64,000 nucleotides of DNA, from NCBI GenBank assembly GCA_035610835.1, contig CM069459.1:55161316-55225315 (forward strand), read 5' to 3'. The notes beneath the pieces were generated by a model. That model saw only the letters and a list, made by a program, of their open reading frames with translations. It ran no database searches and was not told the origin of the DNA. This document shows positions 1-11,661 of this stretch, one piece after another. The translations under genes were made by a program, and so were the position numbers. Source of the DNA: Ophiura sarsii. Taxonomy: Eukaryota > Echinodermata > Ophiuroidea > Amphilepidida > Ophiuridae. Position 1 is the stretch's first letter, and every line of letters begins with the position of its first letter.

Positions 1-679
1 ATGCAACAATGTGAAAATATTTGAGCATTATTGCAACAATGTGAAAATGTTTGAGCATTAATGCAACAATGTGAACATGTTTGAGCATTAATGCAACAAT
101 GTGAACATGTTTATGCATTACTGCAACAATGTGAAAATGTTTGAGCATTAATGCAACAATGTGAACATGTTTATGCATTACTGCAACAATGTGAACATGT
201 TTGAGCATTAATGCAACAATGTGAAAATGTTTGAGCATTAATGCAACAATATGAAAATGTTTGAGCATTAATGCAACAATGTGAAAATGTTTGAGCATTA
301 ATGCAACAATGTGAAATTGTTTGAGCATTATTGCAACAATGTGAACATGTTTGAGCATTAATGCAACAATGTGAAAATGTTTGAGCATTAATGCAACAAT
401 ATGAAAATGTTTGAGCATTAATGCAACAATGTGAAAATGTTTGAGCATTAATGCAACAATGTGAAATTGTTTGAGCATTAATGCAACAATGTGAAAATGT
501 TTGAGCATTAATGCAACAATGTGAAAATGTTTGAGCATTAATGCAACAATGTGAAAATGTTTGAGCATTAATGCAACAATGTGAAAATATTTGAGCATTA
601 ATGCAAAATGAGAAAATGTTTGAGCATTAATTAATGCAACAATGTGAAAATGTTTGAGCATTAATGCAATAATGTGAAT
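1..679. repeat. 30-bp tandem satellite, open at left edge
   Basis: About 22 head-to-tail copies of a 30-bp unit that starts ATGCAACAATGTGAAAATG and ends TTTGAGCATTA. Copies differ at a few positions (A/C after GTGAA, T for A at the unit start). Register slips only near 601-640, where one copy is short and the next has a 4-bp TTAA gain. The array begins at base 1, so its true length is unknown. No spacers are present, so it is not CRISPR-like. Confidence 0.95.
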
Positions 680-712
680 GGCAACATTTTTTATATTTGG
701 CAAATACCAATG

Positions 713-766
713 TTAACCCTTTATGCGCGGCAGTCGTCTGCAGACGACAGTTCCAAAATTGACAGA
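713..766 (+). mobile_element. M1 MITE left-end fragment
   Basis: Starts TTAACCCTTTATGCGCGGC and carries the family's perfect 16-bp palindrome GTCGTCTGCAGACGAC at 733-748, then CCAAAATTGACA. It matches the left end of the TTAA-flanked M1 family (full copies at 4058 and 44720). The right half is absent, replaced by a G-rich then C14-rich stretch (775-860). Confidence 0.6.
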
Positions 767-1383
767 ATGGGGTGGGGCTTGAGCTGACTGGGGGAGAGGG
801 GGGAGTGGGGGCAACATCCATGACTGGGTGCCCCCCCCCCCCCCTCCACCCCACCCCCATGCCCTCCTGTAGTGCCGCCTCTACATAATGCATTTTAATT
901 TGTATATATGTCATTAAAATGATTCAAGCATTTACATTGTTTTGGATTAAATATAAATGTGACAAAAATAAATATAAATTGTGTTCCATGAAACAAAAGC
1001 GTCACACCCTACAAAGTTGGGATGTCTGAAATATAAGCTTTGTTTTTCAGGGGAAAATGGACATGGTTCATTTTGAAAAGCAATATCTTTATTGGCAGGG
1101 AAAGGGGAGGACAAATACACAATAGAGGAATTCATTTTTAAAGCTTTTTCCAATTTCTGTAATTTCAATTTTTAAAAAGGTATACCTCAAAATAACAATC
1201 AGGTTTTTTATTCAACGATCCGATCCACACTTTGTTTGTTTACCGAGCTTGAAATTCTGACATTTGACGCTCGCTAATGAAGCAGTAAACGGCTGTGATA
1301 AATGTTGTGAGATTTCTGAAGGATTTCCAGGTGTTGGGCCCTCTATCACCATTAGTGTCAACTTCCCCGTAGAAGCCACTCTG
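767..1383. other. No gene seen; C14 tract and AT-rich DNA
   Basis: A G-rich stretch (787-812) is followed by C14 at 831-844 and then AT-rich unique-looking sequence. Open frames here are short and show no domain or splice context. Confidence 0.6.
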
Positions 1384-1527
1384 TCTTAAGCTTGATAAAC
1401 AAAGTGAGATCGTGAAACCAGCCACGAGCCATTCCGTTGATCACTTTTACCGTCAATTTATCTTAAGCTTTATAAACAAAGACAGATTGTGAAGCCAGCC
1501 ATAAGCCGTGCTGTGGATCACTTTTAC
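1384..1527. repeat. 77-bp tandem duplication, diverged
   Basis: Two adjacent copies start TCTTAAGCTT (1384 and 1461) and end ATCACTTTTAC, about 80 percent alike. A weaker third trace, with GATCATTTTTACTTAAAAGG, lies near 2445-2470. No coding sense is conserved. Confidence 0.7.
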
Positions 1528-2637
1528 TTTAAAGGAATATTTGTTAACTAGTCTGTTAAGGTGGCTAACTCGGCTACGGTGACCGGCAATGATTTGCTTG
1601 AAAATAACTGAGGATGTGTATATCGATAAGAAAAGATGATATGCCAAGTTTGAATTTTTTCCAAAAAGCCGTTTTTGATTTACGGAATTTTTCGTTATTT
1701 GAAAACCCATTGACTTAATACACGAGGCGTAGCCGAATTCCCAAATACTGCCAAATTTCAGAAAACACAGAGTTTTGTAATTTTTTTTTTTTCTTCTTTA
1801 AAATCAATGTATGCTAAAGACTTATATTTTATTTTGATGCCAAAACACCAAGGTATAACACAACTTTTTCCCCTCCACAACTGAGTGGTGATGGATGGTT
1901 TATTCACTGGGAATGTTAGTACTTTTTCACTATTTTCTAGAAATACTTTATTGCCAAATTTTGTGAATTTCTACAGAAAAAACTACATGTTCAATTTGCA
2001 CAAACAAGGTGTCATATTAAAGGTAATTAAGTTTAGAAAGTTATCTCGTGAGTTTTTACTACTTAAGTGTTTCTAGACCTTTTTACAGCCTGTTGAAAAA
2101 TTCCCTAAAATCAAAATTGAAAAAAATATTTTTCTCAAAAAGTAAATACTGTATTTGCAAAAACTCACGAGAGAATTAAGGTAATATGCTTATGAATTTA
2201 TTACCAAAGTTTCATGGCCATAGCACTTTCCGTTTAGTCTACAGAAATTCCAGAAGGTGAACATTTAGGGATTTTTCAAAAAATAAAGAAAAACATAAGA
2301 AATTTCAAAAATGATACGAAAGTCCTGAAATAGGTAGAGGAAAGACTTATCTTTACTGTGGTCTCAGTATAAAGAGTATAGATATAATTGATTGGGTATT
2401 ACAGCAGTTTTTCTGTAGTGGGATAGATTGTACCCAGCAATTTTGTTGATCATTTTTACTTAAAAGGAATATACAATATGCAATAAATATACAATAGAAT
2501 CATTTCAGCTTTACAACAGTTGGCAATATGGAAAGTATTATTTTTTCTAAACTTTATGATGAAAACCTAAATAAAAGCAACATAATGCAATGGTAGTTGT
2601 GTAATCACATGTGTGTGGGAAGCGCAGGCAATCTCTT
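1528..2637. other. No gene recognised; AT-rich intergenic DNA
   Basis: AT-rich sequence with poly-T near 1780-1800. Frames such as 1885-2076 are short, lack codon bias or domains, and are taken as chance. Confidence 0.5.
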
Positions 2638-2835
2638 CCCAAAGAAGATTTTAAAGACACCACCACAATGCATCGAGTTTTTGCAAAATGCCCTAATTCT
2701 GGTCTCCAATTTGTCTCAGTTCCCAGGCATAGACCGTATGCACACAATCATAAACTCATGCATCGTGTGAAAAAAGTTTTAGTTGGCTGGCGTTTGCGCA
2801 ATGCATTGTGGGAAGACCTTAAAATCTTCTTTGAT
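2638..2835. mobile_element. Short inverted-repeat element, MITE-like
   Basis: Left arm CCCAAAGAAGATTTTAAAG with CCACAATGCAT (2638-2674) is matched in inverse by ATGCATTGTGGGAAGACC and AAATCTTCTTTGAT (2801-2835). The small size and arms suggest a MITE or palindromic repeat; no clear target duplication is seen. Confidence 0.5.
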
Positions 2836-4057
2836 CTCTTTCGTTGCCAGACGATAAATGAAAAATGATCATTTCATCTCTCTATCCTTTCAGTATTTTG
2901 TTCTTTCTTTTCTACTTTGAAAGAATCATTTTATACACCCAATTTCAACATTTTTGAAAATGATAAAATCTTAATTTTAATTATGCTTTGTGACGACACA
3001 CCACTTCCTCTACTGTGATTTAGCATTTTTTGTTCAAATGAAAACAAAAAATTCATCATCTAAAGTATGCTTTGTCCAATTTACCAAATGATCGCAATTC
3101 TTGATTAGAAATGATTAATGTGTAGGTTCGTCATCTCTCCTCCCACCCACCCACACACCCACCCACACACCCACCCACACACCCACGTGTGTATACAGAG
3201 TATTGTTTGGACTGAGAATTCCCTACCAATAATATAAATAAATGCTTAATTACAATAGACCTTGAATTAAGCGAGGGATTCTCAGCTTAGCTGCAAACAA
3301 AAGCGTTTTAGCAAGTGGCATATTACTATAAATAAGCACGAGACTGGCACCATACATTCGTCGAAAACAACACCATAATTTTATTGTAAAACAAATCCAT
3401 TATCATGATGCAATGGTATAAAAGAAAAAAACCTATAATATACCAGACAGAAATAGCCGTTGGGATTTAATAATTTATACTGTTATCTTATTCTAACATC
3501 ATAATATATGCATATGTTGGCAATCTATCTGAACGAATTATAAAATCCCGGCGCTATTTCTATCCAAGATTTCTTGCTGAAATGCTGACTGTAGACAAGA
3601 ATAATGAGTATAAAGTCAAGTTTTGTTTCGCCTTTGGCGACGAGAGTTCTTACTGAATTAATCCTCTTAATTAAATTTGTATCATAATACCTTATTAGGA
3701 GTTCAGGGAGGCAATTGTATTGGAGGAGGCGTTTTGTATTTAACAGAATTTGACTTTTAGCTGCGTGCCATGCCAAGGGACTTGGGGAATTTAAAAGTGC
3801 ATTGTGGTAGGGCCAGAGGTAGTGTAGAGTTTAATTGAAACAGATATATTTAAAAAGCCCTATGGAAGAACAGACTGTAATCGCTACCCAACACTTCTCC
3901 TCGCTGACAAAGTTGTCACATAAATGTCAGAATCGGCAAATCTGCAAAATGATCAGATTTATTATTTGAGCTTGGTGTGTGTATTCACTGAAACAATTTT
4001 GATGTGTGAATCAATACAAAAGTGTAGATTTTGTGAAGAGTTGGTGTAGCCCGCTCC
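2836..4057. other. No gene seen; CCCACACA simple repeat at 3141-3186
   Basis: Only a short (CACACCCACC)n stretch stands out. The remainder is AT-rich. The 83-codon minus-strand frame at 3525-3776 has no recognisable domain, signal or splice context. Confidence 0.5.
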
Positions 4058-4304
4058 TTAACACTTTCCAAGCGGCAGGCATCGACAGACCACATTCCAA
4101 AATGTCACAAAATGTTTCAAAAATATCAAAATTATTGAATTCCATTACCATATTTGAAATCACTCTGAGAAATGCACCTGAATAAGTACAAACATGCCTA
4201 AGTATTGGCTAGAGTAATCCTTGAGATTGACTTTGAAATTTGAAAAAAGGTATCTGAAAAATCTGTTTTGTATGGTAAACCAATAGCTGCGTGGAAAGTG
4301 TTAA
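4058..4304 (+). mobile_element. M1 MITE, full length, TTAA-flanked
   Basis: A 247-bp copy. It starts TTAACACTTTCCAAGCGGC and ends GCTGCGTGGAAAGTGTTAA, giving inverted ends of about 16 bp bounded by TTAA. The interior (AAAATGTCACAAAATG, CATATTTGAAATCAC, GAAATGCA) recurs at 12258, 14760, 22567, 22796, 24177 and 44720. TTAA targets are typical of piggyBac- and Kolobok-type transposases; no transposase is encoded, so which superfamily moves it is inference. Confidence 0.85.
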
Positions 4305-4576
4305 TGAGTGGATCGCTCACGACTTTAAAACCATGTGATCAACAATAGCATCACATGATACTGTATGGATATGGTATTACCGACAAAAAGTGGCTGGTTG
4401 AATATCCATGCATATACACTCGAGCACAATTATCCCTCACGGATGGAGGGATAAGCGGATGGACGGATGGTCACTAGCGGTTTATTAGCGGCGTAATCTA
4501 GATGACTCGTTAATTGGAGGATGTTCTAGCACCATCACGGCTAAAGGACCTAACGACGGCTCGTTGATAGACCAAC

Positions 4577-4659
4577 ACTCGACGGATCAAACAAACATAT
4601 AGGAGGCAAGACACATGCACTCAACGGATCAAACAAACGAACATATAGGAGGCAAGACA
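4577..4659. repeat. Two-copy tandem duplication, about 42 bp
   Basis: ACTCGACGGATCAAACAAAC followed by ATATAGGAGGCAAGACA occurs at 4577 and again, with a 4-bp gain, at 4619-4659. Confidence 0.75.
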
Positions 4660-7108
4660 GGTGTTGAATGGGAGTGAGCAATGAAGTCACTGGTTACGCG
4701 CAAAATATGGACTGGTCATCATCAGTGTTGCCAATTGTTGCTAAGCTCACCAATTTCTAGCCCAATTTAAACACTAAACTATAAACTGAATTTGAAAAGT
4801 ATATTTGGTGGCTTGTTGTGATTTATATTAACAACTTATTCCACACAACAAGATAATGATAGAAATTGTTTGCTTCTACTTTTCATTTGATTTTGAGGCC
4901 ATATATATGCCAATTGGTCCAATTAACACGACAGATATGCTGTAGATATGGATTTAAAAAAAGGAAAAATTGGGTCTACTTCTAAATAGATATTGTTCTA
5001 CATGTGCCAAGTGTATGCAACAGCTGTGTGTGGAAAGATGCTACAATAAAACATAATTTGACGAGTGATGGGTGCTTTTCACTCTTTCGGCAGAAACTGA
5101 CATCTACTGTACTATTATGTACAGCTACTGCTAGATTTGGACTTCTTTTCACCCCGGATACTGGGCTAAATGCACCCATCTGAGGCAACAACTGTCATCA
5201 ATGTTCCGCCATACGAAGGAGAGATGATGTGAATTGTTTTAACACTCAGTCATCAAAACTACTATCCACTATAGGCTGGTGGCCACAATACCTTTACATC
5301 CGATATTGGGCTACATTGTAGGCAACACTGCCCCACAATTGAGACACGACAATAAACCAGTTTGATGAGAGATTGGGCCACGAGGTTAATTGTTTTTTCG
5401 CTCATTCATCAAAAAATTTACTATCAACCAGTGTCGCCACTCCACTACTACACACCGGTTGCCATGGATGTTTCACAGCATTGATGAAGACAATGAAGGA
5501 TGGACAGCTTTATAGTGTCTATAGTGGAGGGAGTACAATGCACATGTGTTGGTAGAAATCTGGACCTGGTATATCTTTTTTGTCTTCGGAATTAAATACA
5601 GTAATGAGTTGGCAGTGTGAGTAGTCACTTGGTGCAAGAGTTTTCGCTGGACTACATCTACTACTACTATACAGTCAATGTGTATAGTGGTGTAGAAAAA
5701 CGGAATCTGTAATCTGCCCATTTTTGATGAGTTTTGCTACTATTAGCAAGCGTTGTTATAGTAACGGATGATTTTGTAAACGGGAGTGGATTTGGCGCAT
5801 TCAGTGATCAATGTTAACATGGATGATCAGTGATGTGAAACTCTGGTTTTACAGATGATATTTACTACTAATACTACTAATAGCTGGCGTTGCTATAGTT
5901 ACTGATGAGTTCGTAAATGTGAGGCGTATTTGTGAGGATGATTGATGGAATTCACTGCGAATGATCTATCTCAAGTGCAAGGACAGACGATTGGATCGTG
6001 GATTACATGAATGAATGTACTACTCGCTGATTCAAGGATAATTGAATCTATATATCGGAAGAATGACTACGGATGATGTGAAGAGTCAATAACAATGTAA
6101 ACAATGAATAGCCGATGATACGACGACAAACATTGAATAGCGGATAACATGAGAGCAAACATTGAATAGTAGACAATTTGTGCAATTTACCATGATGATG
6201 ATTAGAGAGCACTCAATGTTAAATGTAAACATTGAGGTGAACATACGCTCTAGATCAATTGTGTCATAACAAAGATGTTGAAAAAATGAAGCGTGATTGT
6301 AGAATTTCTTCATAATTTACCGTAAGATTTTCGATACACAACGTATTTTTTTTCTCTCTTAGCCGGATTATCTTGGATTTTATCATTAAGGATCGACTCG
6401 TTAAATATTGCATGAACCGTAGTGATTAAATCACCGATTGTATCTTAGGAGGAGACAAGGTCGAGAGGAACGAAAGTGCAAAACTTGAGATAACACTGGC
6501 TAAACTCTTGAGACAATTGCTGCCTGAATTGTAGCGAACACAAGGTTAAGACGTACGACAAAAGTGCAAAATTTGAGATAACGCTTGATTAAAATCTTCA
6601 GAAGGTTTTGATTGGATTATGTTGGAATATATTATAAAAGGAAGGTAATAATTGTGAAAAAAGTGCAGAATTTAACATTATACACTTAGATTCAATAGAT
6701 TTGAGCCATTTCTCGATATGTTCACAGCTGTGCTTAAATGTTACAAATAACTTGATGTCAACATTCAGAATGACCACAACTCATCAGAATTGATAAGATT
6801 TAACACTTTACTTGGAACATTTTATATAGACCATTTGTACTTTTTAACAAGATTATGGTCGACAAATATCGCTGGTGCTCTACTTCATGGTGCTAAACAA
6901 GTCCGAGTCAATATTGATCAAAACTGCAAAAGTGCTGAATGCTCAGATATAGCACTTAGACTCAGACTCGGGTTTCATCGATTACAGGAGTGATTTTTTT
7001 GACCTGATTACATGAGAATTGATCAAGACTGGCGTGTGTAATAAGCCATGTGTTCTCTTCTGTATACAATGGTTGTGTATAATTTAACGCGATGCTGATT
7101 TATTTGAC
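4660..7108. other. No gene; old diverged duplications
   Basis: Repeated phrases recur with drift. ATCAAAACTACTATCCACTA at 5255 resembles ATCAAAAAATTTACTATCAA at 5408. GCGTTGTTATAGTAACGGATG at about 5750 resembles GCGTTGCTATAGTTACTGAT at about 5890. CAAACATTGAATAG recurs at about 6128-6165, and AAGTGCAAAACTTGAGATAAC (6475) recurs near 6560. This looks like decayed satellite or duplicated non-coding DNA. Confidence 0.45.
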
Positions 7109-7490
7109 AAAAAGTACGGAATTGACGATATAGGTAAAGATTGCCTTAGATACATCAATCCATCAATCATATTATCTAAAATAGAAGATGGGCACACAGT
7201 AAAGATGTTGGATACCCCAAGATAATTTGAAGTCAAATATTTGATTGGAAAAAGTGAATCGAAGATATAATACGAAGCGACATTGATTTTAAAAGGAAAT
7301 AAAGTATGGAATTGACGATATAGATAGACATTGCCGAGGATATATTAACCAGACAAACGTCCCATCAATGTTTTCAAAGAGATGTACGCGGAGGAAAGAT
7401 GTCACAAACCCTAGATGATTACAGTCAAATATTGATGATGGAAGAAAAGAAAATGAACCGAAGATGCAAATATTACTCTAGAGGTTATTT
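7109..7490. repeat. Diverged direct repeat, about 190-bp period
   Basis: AAAGTACGGAATTGACGATA (7110) recurs as AAAGTATGGAATTGACGATA (7300), followed by the similar pair AGATTGCC / AGACATTGCC and later GTCAAATATTTGAT / GTCAAATATTGATG. Two old copies of one unit, no coding evidence. Confidence 0.55.
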
Positions 7491-7733
7491 TACCGATTGA
7501 TGCCGCTTCTCGTTAAAGTTGAGTGAATTGAGATTGTGAAGCGTATTATTATTCAACATCGGCGATAAACGGAGGAGTTTTACTACGGTAACAGCGGCAT
7601 AAAAGGATTAGTATCGGTGAAGTTCGCTGGCATGATGCCTTTTAAGAAGATGGGTGCTGCTCTGAGAAAGAGGAAAACCAGAGCATTTGTTGCTATGCGG
7701 AAGATGTTCAGGGTAGGTGTGTTTATTTGTTGT

Positions 7734-7947
7734 TAACCCCCTGAGAACTACCGGCCGATTGGTCAGAAAGATAGATACATCATTTATTGCGCCAATCAGA
7801 GACAGTGTTAGAATAATTGTATCCCTGATAAAGATTGGAGTGAAATATTTTACAAGCTGCATTTTAATTGGCTATTCAAATGAGTATATCTTGCAATACA
7901 CCAATCAGAACCACTGTAAGATAGACAGGTAGACCCCAGGGGGTTAA
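7734..7947. mobile_element. M9 MITE, TTAA ends
   Basis: Starts TTAACCCCCTGAGAACTACC and ends GGTAGACCCCAGGGGGTTAA: a 214-bp unit with imperfect inverted ends and TTAA at both borders. A stray CTAACCCCCCTGAG end lies near 7988. Internal frames are chance. Confidence 0.75.
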
Positions 7948-8114
7948 GGTAGCTGTGAGATGGGTGTTGTTGGTTTTGTATCTTATTCCTAACCCCCCTG
8001 AGTATTAAAAAATACTACTTCTAAGCCTAACTCCAAGCGCCTGTGCGGACGGTTTTCGATGATGTAATCAACCAATATATATATAGTGAGCGAGGTATAC
8101 TGCGCGTACGAGTA

Positions 8115-8272
8115 GCTGTGGGCTGTGGCTTAGTGGGTGGGACGATGGGCCGATGTCCGGAGGGTCCGTGGATTGATTCCCAGGCGGTCCTCGGCGATTT
8201 AGTTGATGTTTTCTCTTCGAAAATTGTGATCCCGGTTAAAAACCCTAAACCGGGGTTAGGGTTAATAGATTG
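8115..8272 (+). mobile_element. tRNA-derived SINE-like sequence
   Basis: An A-box-like TGGCTTAGTGGGTGG (8126-8140) and a B-box-like GGATTGATTCC (8170-8180) have the 30-bp spacing of a pol III internal promoter. The following CCCGGTTAAAAACCC resembles a SINE body or tail. tRNA folding is poor, so it is a SINE or tRNA-pseudogene trace and not a working tRNA. Confidence 0.5.
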
Positions 8273-8415
8273 AAATGGTTGGTTGTGATTTATTCCATAA
8301 TCATAGATTAATTTGGGAAAACCTGTTTCTAAGCTTCTTGTATTAGAAGATATTAGAGGATATAAAAGGATTGAACTGAAGGCCTACGGACAATATAATC
8401 ACCGTTCTTTCCCAT

Positions 8416-8490
8416 CTGACTCATAAGCTCCATTGTTAGAGCGCTGGTCTAGAGATTCAGAGGTCCCAGGTTCAAATCCTGGATGGTCAG
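8416..8490 (+). tRNA. tRNA-like sequence or pseudogene (possible Ser-AGA)
   Basis: The 75-nt sequence folds in part as a tRNA: a D-arm AGCTC/GAGCG, an anticodon-like arm CTGGT CTAGAGA TTCAG with AGA in the anticodon position, and a perfect T-arm CCAGG TTCAAAT CCTGG that includes a consensus B box GGTTCAAATCC (8469-8479). The outer acceptor stem CTGACTC/TGGTCAG pairs at 6 of 7 positions, but its register clashes with the T-arm by one base, and the anticodon stem has weak closing pairs. It may be a SINE head or a decayed tRNA. The 3' end runs into a perfect 24-bp palindrome. Confidence 0.4.
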
Positions 8491-8509
8491 TGAAAATATT
8501 TTCACTGAC
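8486..8509. repeat. Perfect 24-bp palindrome at tRNA-like 3' end
   Basis: Two self-complementary halves, GTCAGTGAAAAT and ATTTTCACTGAC, abut with no loop. The first five bases are also the 3' acceptor strand of the tRNA-like sequence. Confidence 0.9.
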
Positions 8510-9247
8510 TATCATATTTGATGTGTGTGGAGTTAAGAAGAAATATTTTACTCATATATAGTGGTTTATTTGATTTGCATTGCTATGATACATGGGTTTA
8601 ATTCCACTTTGTTGTTAGGTATTAAGCCAATGACCGGAATCAAGCTAAGATATTTGAATATTTTATAACCCAACTTATTTTTAAAAGCCTACACAGCCAC
8701 ACATGATGTTCTAAAACAATGTACCCAATACACAGTAGAGGTAGCAGCAGCTGTATATGCTTACAGTATGAACATTTTATTCATGAAAAACAGTCAGATA
8801 TTATTATCTTGTTTTATTACATTGTATTAATTATATATGATGATATCAGCTGTCAGAAAATCAAATTATGGAAATGTTAATAATAATATTTATTATTGTG
8901 GTGCATAAGATGTCAGATTTGAATAAAAAGGATGACAAATAGATATAAATAGGCCTTACTATTATTTGTAGGGAAAGTTATCCCAACATGATTAACTTAA
9001 AACGATCACACTGTCCTTTATTATGAAAATATTGGATATTTATTTAATAGAATGGGGTTACAGGGATATGCTGACCCTTTTAATACAATATCCAATGTTG
9101 GTGTTTTCATAGGCCAATGTTCTTTTTTTTAATATTCCCTTAAAATATCTCAAAACCTGGTTTGTTAATACATTTTTTTTTTTTAAATCCAAAAATAATG
9201 ACATTTTATGAAACTTCAGGCACAAAATTGAATCATTTAGTATTGCT
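8510..9247. other. No gene seen; AT-rich
   Basis: AT-rich sequence with short T-runs (9122-9130, 9173-9184). No repeat family recognised. Confidence 0.5.
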
Positions 9248-9436
9248 AAGGCGATAAAAACACCCTGTTCTATTGGCTAACGTACCTCTCAGGTAGGGTT
9301 GGTCGGTCAGGCTCTTTCTTTTTTTCTTTCTTCAAAAATCCAAAAAAATGTTGCAAATTCAAAGAACAAAAAATGGGCAGATCAGGTCCGTAGATTGGAG
9401 GGGGGGGGGGGGGGGGGGGGGGGCTTCCATCGCCTA
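9248..9436 (-). mobile_element. M11 MITE with G24 tract
   Basis: Left end AAGGCGATAAAAACACCCTG with CTCTCAGGTAGGGTTGGTCGG; right end ATCGCCT. The same end sequences occur inverted at 13892-14137 and 14257-14521 (GACCAACCGACCCTACCTG, AGGTCCGTTTGCCCGTAGAA). A run of 24 G (9400-9423) lies near the right end. Confidence 0.55.
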
Positions 9437-9462
9437 ATTGGTATTACTGTAGTTGTTTTCAG

Positions 9463-10279
9463 ACTTCTATAAGTCTTCACATTGAGCACCCTCTCAGGGG
9501 CTGTGTGTAAATAGTGGAAACAGTAAGGATTCAGTCTAGACTGGGTCCTCTTGTCCCTCTATAAGTCTTCACATTGAGCACCCTCTCAGGGGCTGTGTGT
9601 GAAATAGTGAAGACGGGAAGGATTCAGACTAGACTGGGTCCCTGTGTCCCTCTATCAGTCTTCACATTGAGTACCCTTGTAGGGGCTGTGTGTGAAAAAG
9701 TGAAGACAGGAAGGATTCAGTCTAGACTGGGTCCCCTGTCCCTCTTTTTAAGTCTTCACATTGAGCACCCTTGCAGGGGCTGTGTGTGAAATAGTGAAGA
9801 CAGGAAGGATTCATTCTAGACTGGGTCCCTGTGTCCCTCTATCAGTCTTCACATTGAGCACCCTTGTAGGGGCTGTATGTGAAATAATGAAGACAGTAAG
9901 TATCCAGCCTAGACTGGGTCCACTGTCCCTCTATCAGTCTTCACATTGAGCACCCTTGTAGGGGCTGTATGTGAAATAGTGAAGACAGGAAGGATTCATT
10001 CTAGACTGGGTCCACTGTCCCTCTATCAGTCTTCACATTGAGCACCCTTGCAGGGGCTGTGTGTGAAATAGTGAAGACAGGAAGGATTCATTCTAGACTG
10101 GGTCCCTGTGTCCCTCTATTAGTCTTCACATTGAGCACCCTTGTAGGGGCTGTATGTGAAATAATGAAGACAGTAAGTATCCAGCCTAGACTGGGTCCAC
10201 TGTCCCTCTATAAGTCTTCACATTTAGCACCCTTGCAGGGGCTGTGTGTGAAATAGTGAAGAAGGGATGGATTCAGCCT
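9463..10279. repeat. 93-bp tandem array, about 9 copies
   Basis: Units of 91-95 bp begin near AGTCTTCACATTGAGCACCC at 9471, 9563, 9657, 9751, 9843 and onward to 10211. Within each unit AGTCTTCACA and TGTGAAATAGTGAAGACA form a small inverted pair. Predicted frames of 60-70 codons across it are by-products of the repeat. Confidence 0.95.
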
Positions 10280-10666
10280 AGTGACAAGGAGACTTGTTTG
10301 TGGTGCATCTATAAAATAAAGAAAAGGAGTGAGGGTTATTAACTTTTTGTGAAAATCATAAGTTGAAAAAGGAGGGAAAACACAGTATAAAAACGTTCAA
10401 AAACCATGATGTATGCTGCAGGAAAGAGGACAAAAATTGAAAGGCTGATAACTAGCACTGTAGGAGACGATTCTTCATCTGCGTCATTGGCAGGTGAATA
10501 CACAGTCTGTCAACAACAATGACAAGAATAGATTATTGCCTATAAATAAAACTGTTTGTGTTTATTTACAATCATGTACATGTATTGCACGGTTCCTACC
10601 GATAGATCAATTGCCACATCATTGTATTTTCTGCTCTCTATACATGCATCATATCAAAAAACAATT
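10280..10666. other. No gene seen
   Basis: Unique-looking AT-rich DNA. The 114-codon frame starting at 10494 runs into low-complexity A/T sequence and has no domain, so it is treated as chance. Confidence 0.45.
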
Positions 10667-10864
10667 GGGCGACAGAAAAAACCCATCTACAGGCGCGACT
10701 GACCCATTTCTTCTTTTAAATTTTCATTTAAAAAATTTGAAATGTTATGAGGGAAAAGAAAAAAAATCGGAATTTAATCATCTTTTTTTTCAAATTGTGA
10801 AAATTTCAAAAATTGTTACAAATTTGCCAGTAGAATAGTGATTTTTGGTCACCTCCTGAAAGGC
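10667..10864. mobile_element. Possible diverged M11 copy
   Basis: AAAAACCCATCTACAGGCGC with GACTGACCCATTTCTTC resembles the M11 end at 14262 (AAAAACCCTGTTCTACGCGC, AGTGACCCATTTTTTTT). It closes with GGTCACCTCCTGAAAGG, like GACCGTCCCGTCCTGAGAGG. Too diverged for firm borders. Confidence 0.35.
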
Positions 10865-11661
10865 TAGTATATCAAAGGCCTTTAAAGGTTTGTCTCACAG
10901 ATATGCCTTTATTAACCATTCTGTTATTTAATTTACTTTTAATACACCAGCTGTATAATATTTTATTTGACTACAAATTAAATAGCCTTCCCTTAAAACA
11001 AATGAACAATAAATCGTAATAATACTAAAAAAAAGAGTAAATAAATGAAATTTAAAAAAACCTTTTGATAATGTGATGTTAGAATCTTGAAATTATTATC
11101 ATTTTCCAATTTTGAACATTTCTTTGTTATCTGATTTGTTATTGATCTTTGTAGGGAAGAATATTTAAAAAAATAAAAACAACATGTAGGAACTGATTTT
11201 CATTTGAGATTTAGGCTTTTTAAGATTTCTAAATCCTATAAGCCTAAATGTAAGCGTAAATGTTACAAAATTCCAATTCATGAAAGGAATTTCTCTATCC
11301 CTGTGTACCATTCCACTGTAACACCATAAAAATATAGTTATGCAAAAATACTACACCATGTACATCACTATTGAAAAAATGGTTGTTAATTTTATTATTA
11401 TTCTACCATTGAAACAGACACTCAACGTCCCTTTACATTTTCAACAAAGGAACTATTCCTCTATGACCAGTTGAGTTATTAATTAGTGGCCATTTTATTT
11501 CATAATAATTAGTGATCCATGACAAACTTCCTAAAAGGATAAAATCAGATAAGCACCATTACCCTCCAAGTCACCTTAAATGCCTTGGGGGTGTTATAAT
11601 TATTCACCAATATCACAAATTCACTACCGTATCCAGGCCACATGGGACTTGATAACTTAAA
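10865..11661. other. No gene seen; AT-rich
   Basis: Long AT-rich stretch. No repeat family, splice-flanked frame or RNA gene recognised. Confidence 0.5.

Noticed and set aside
1..679. CRISPR-like regular repeats
   Set aside because: Units abut with no unique spacers and the context is eukaryotic.
8416..8490. Functional tRNA-Ser
   Set aside because: Acceptor and anticodon stems are imperfect and out of register, and it lacks a pol III T-run terminator.
9574..10256. Three repeated 62-72-codon frames
   Set aside because: Direct products of the 93-bp satellite; units of 91-95 bp do not keep one frame.
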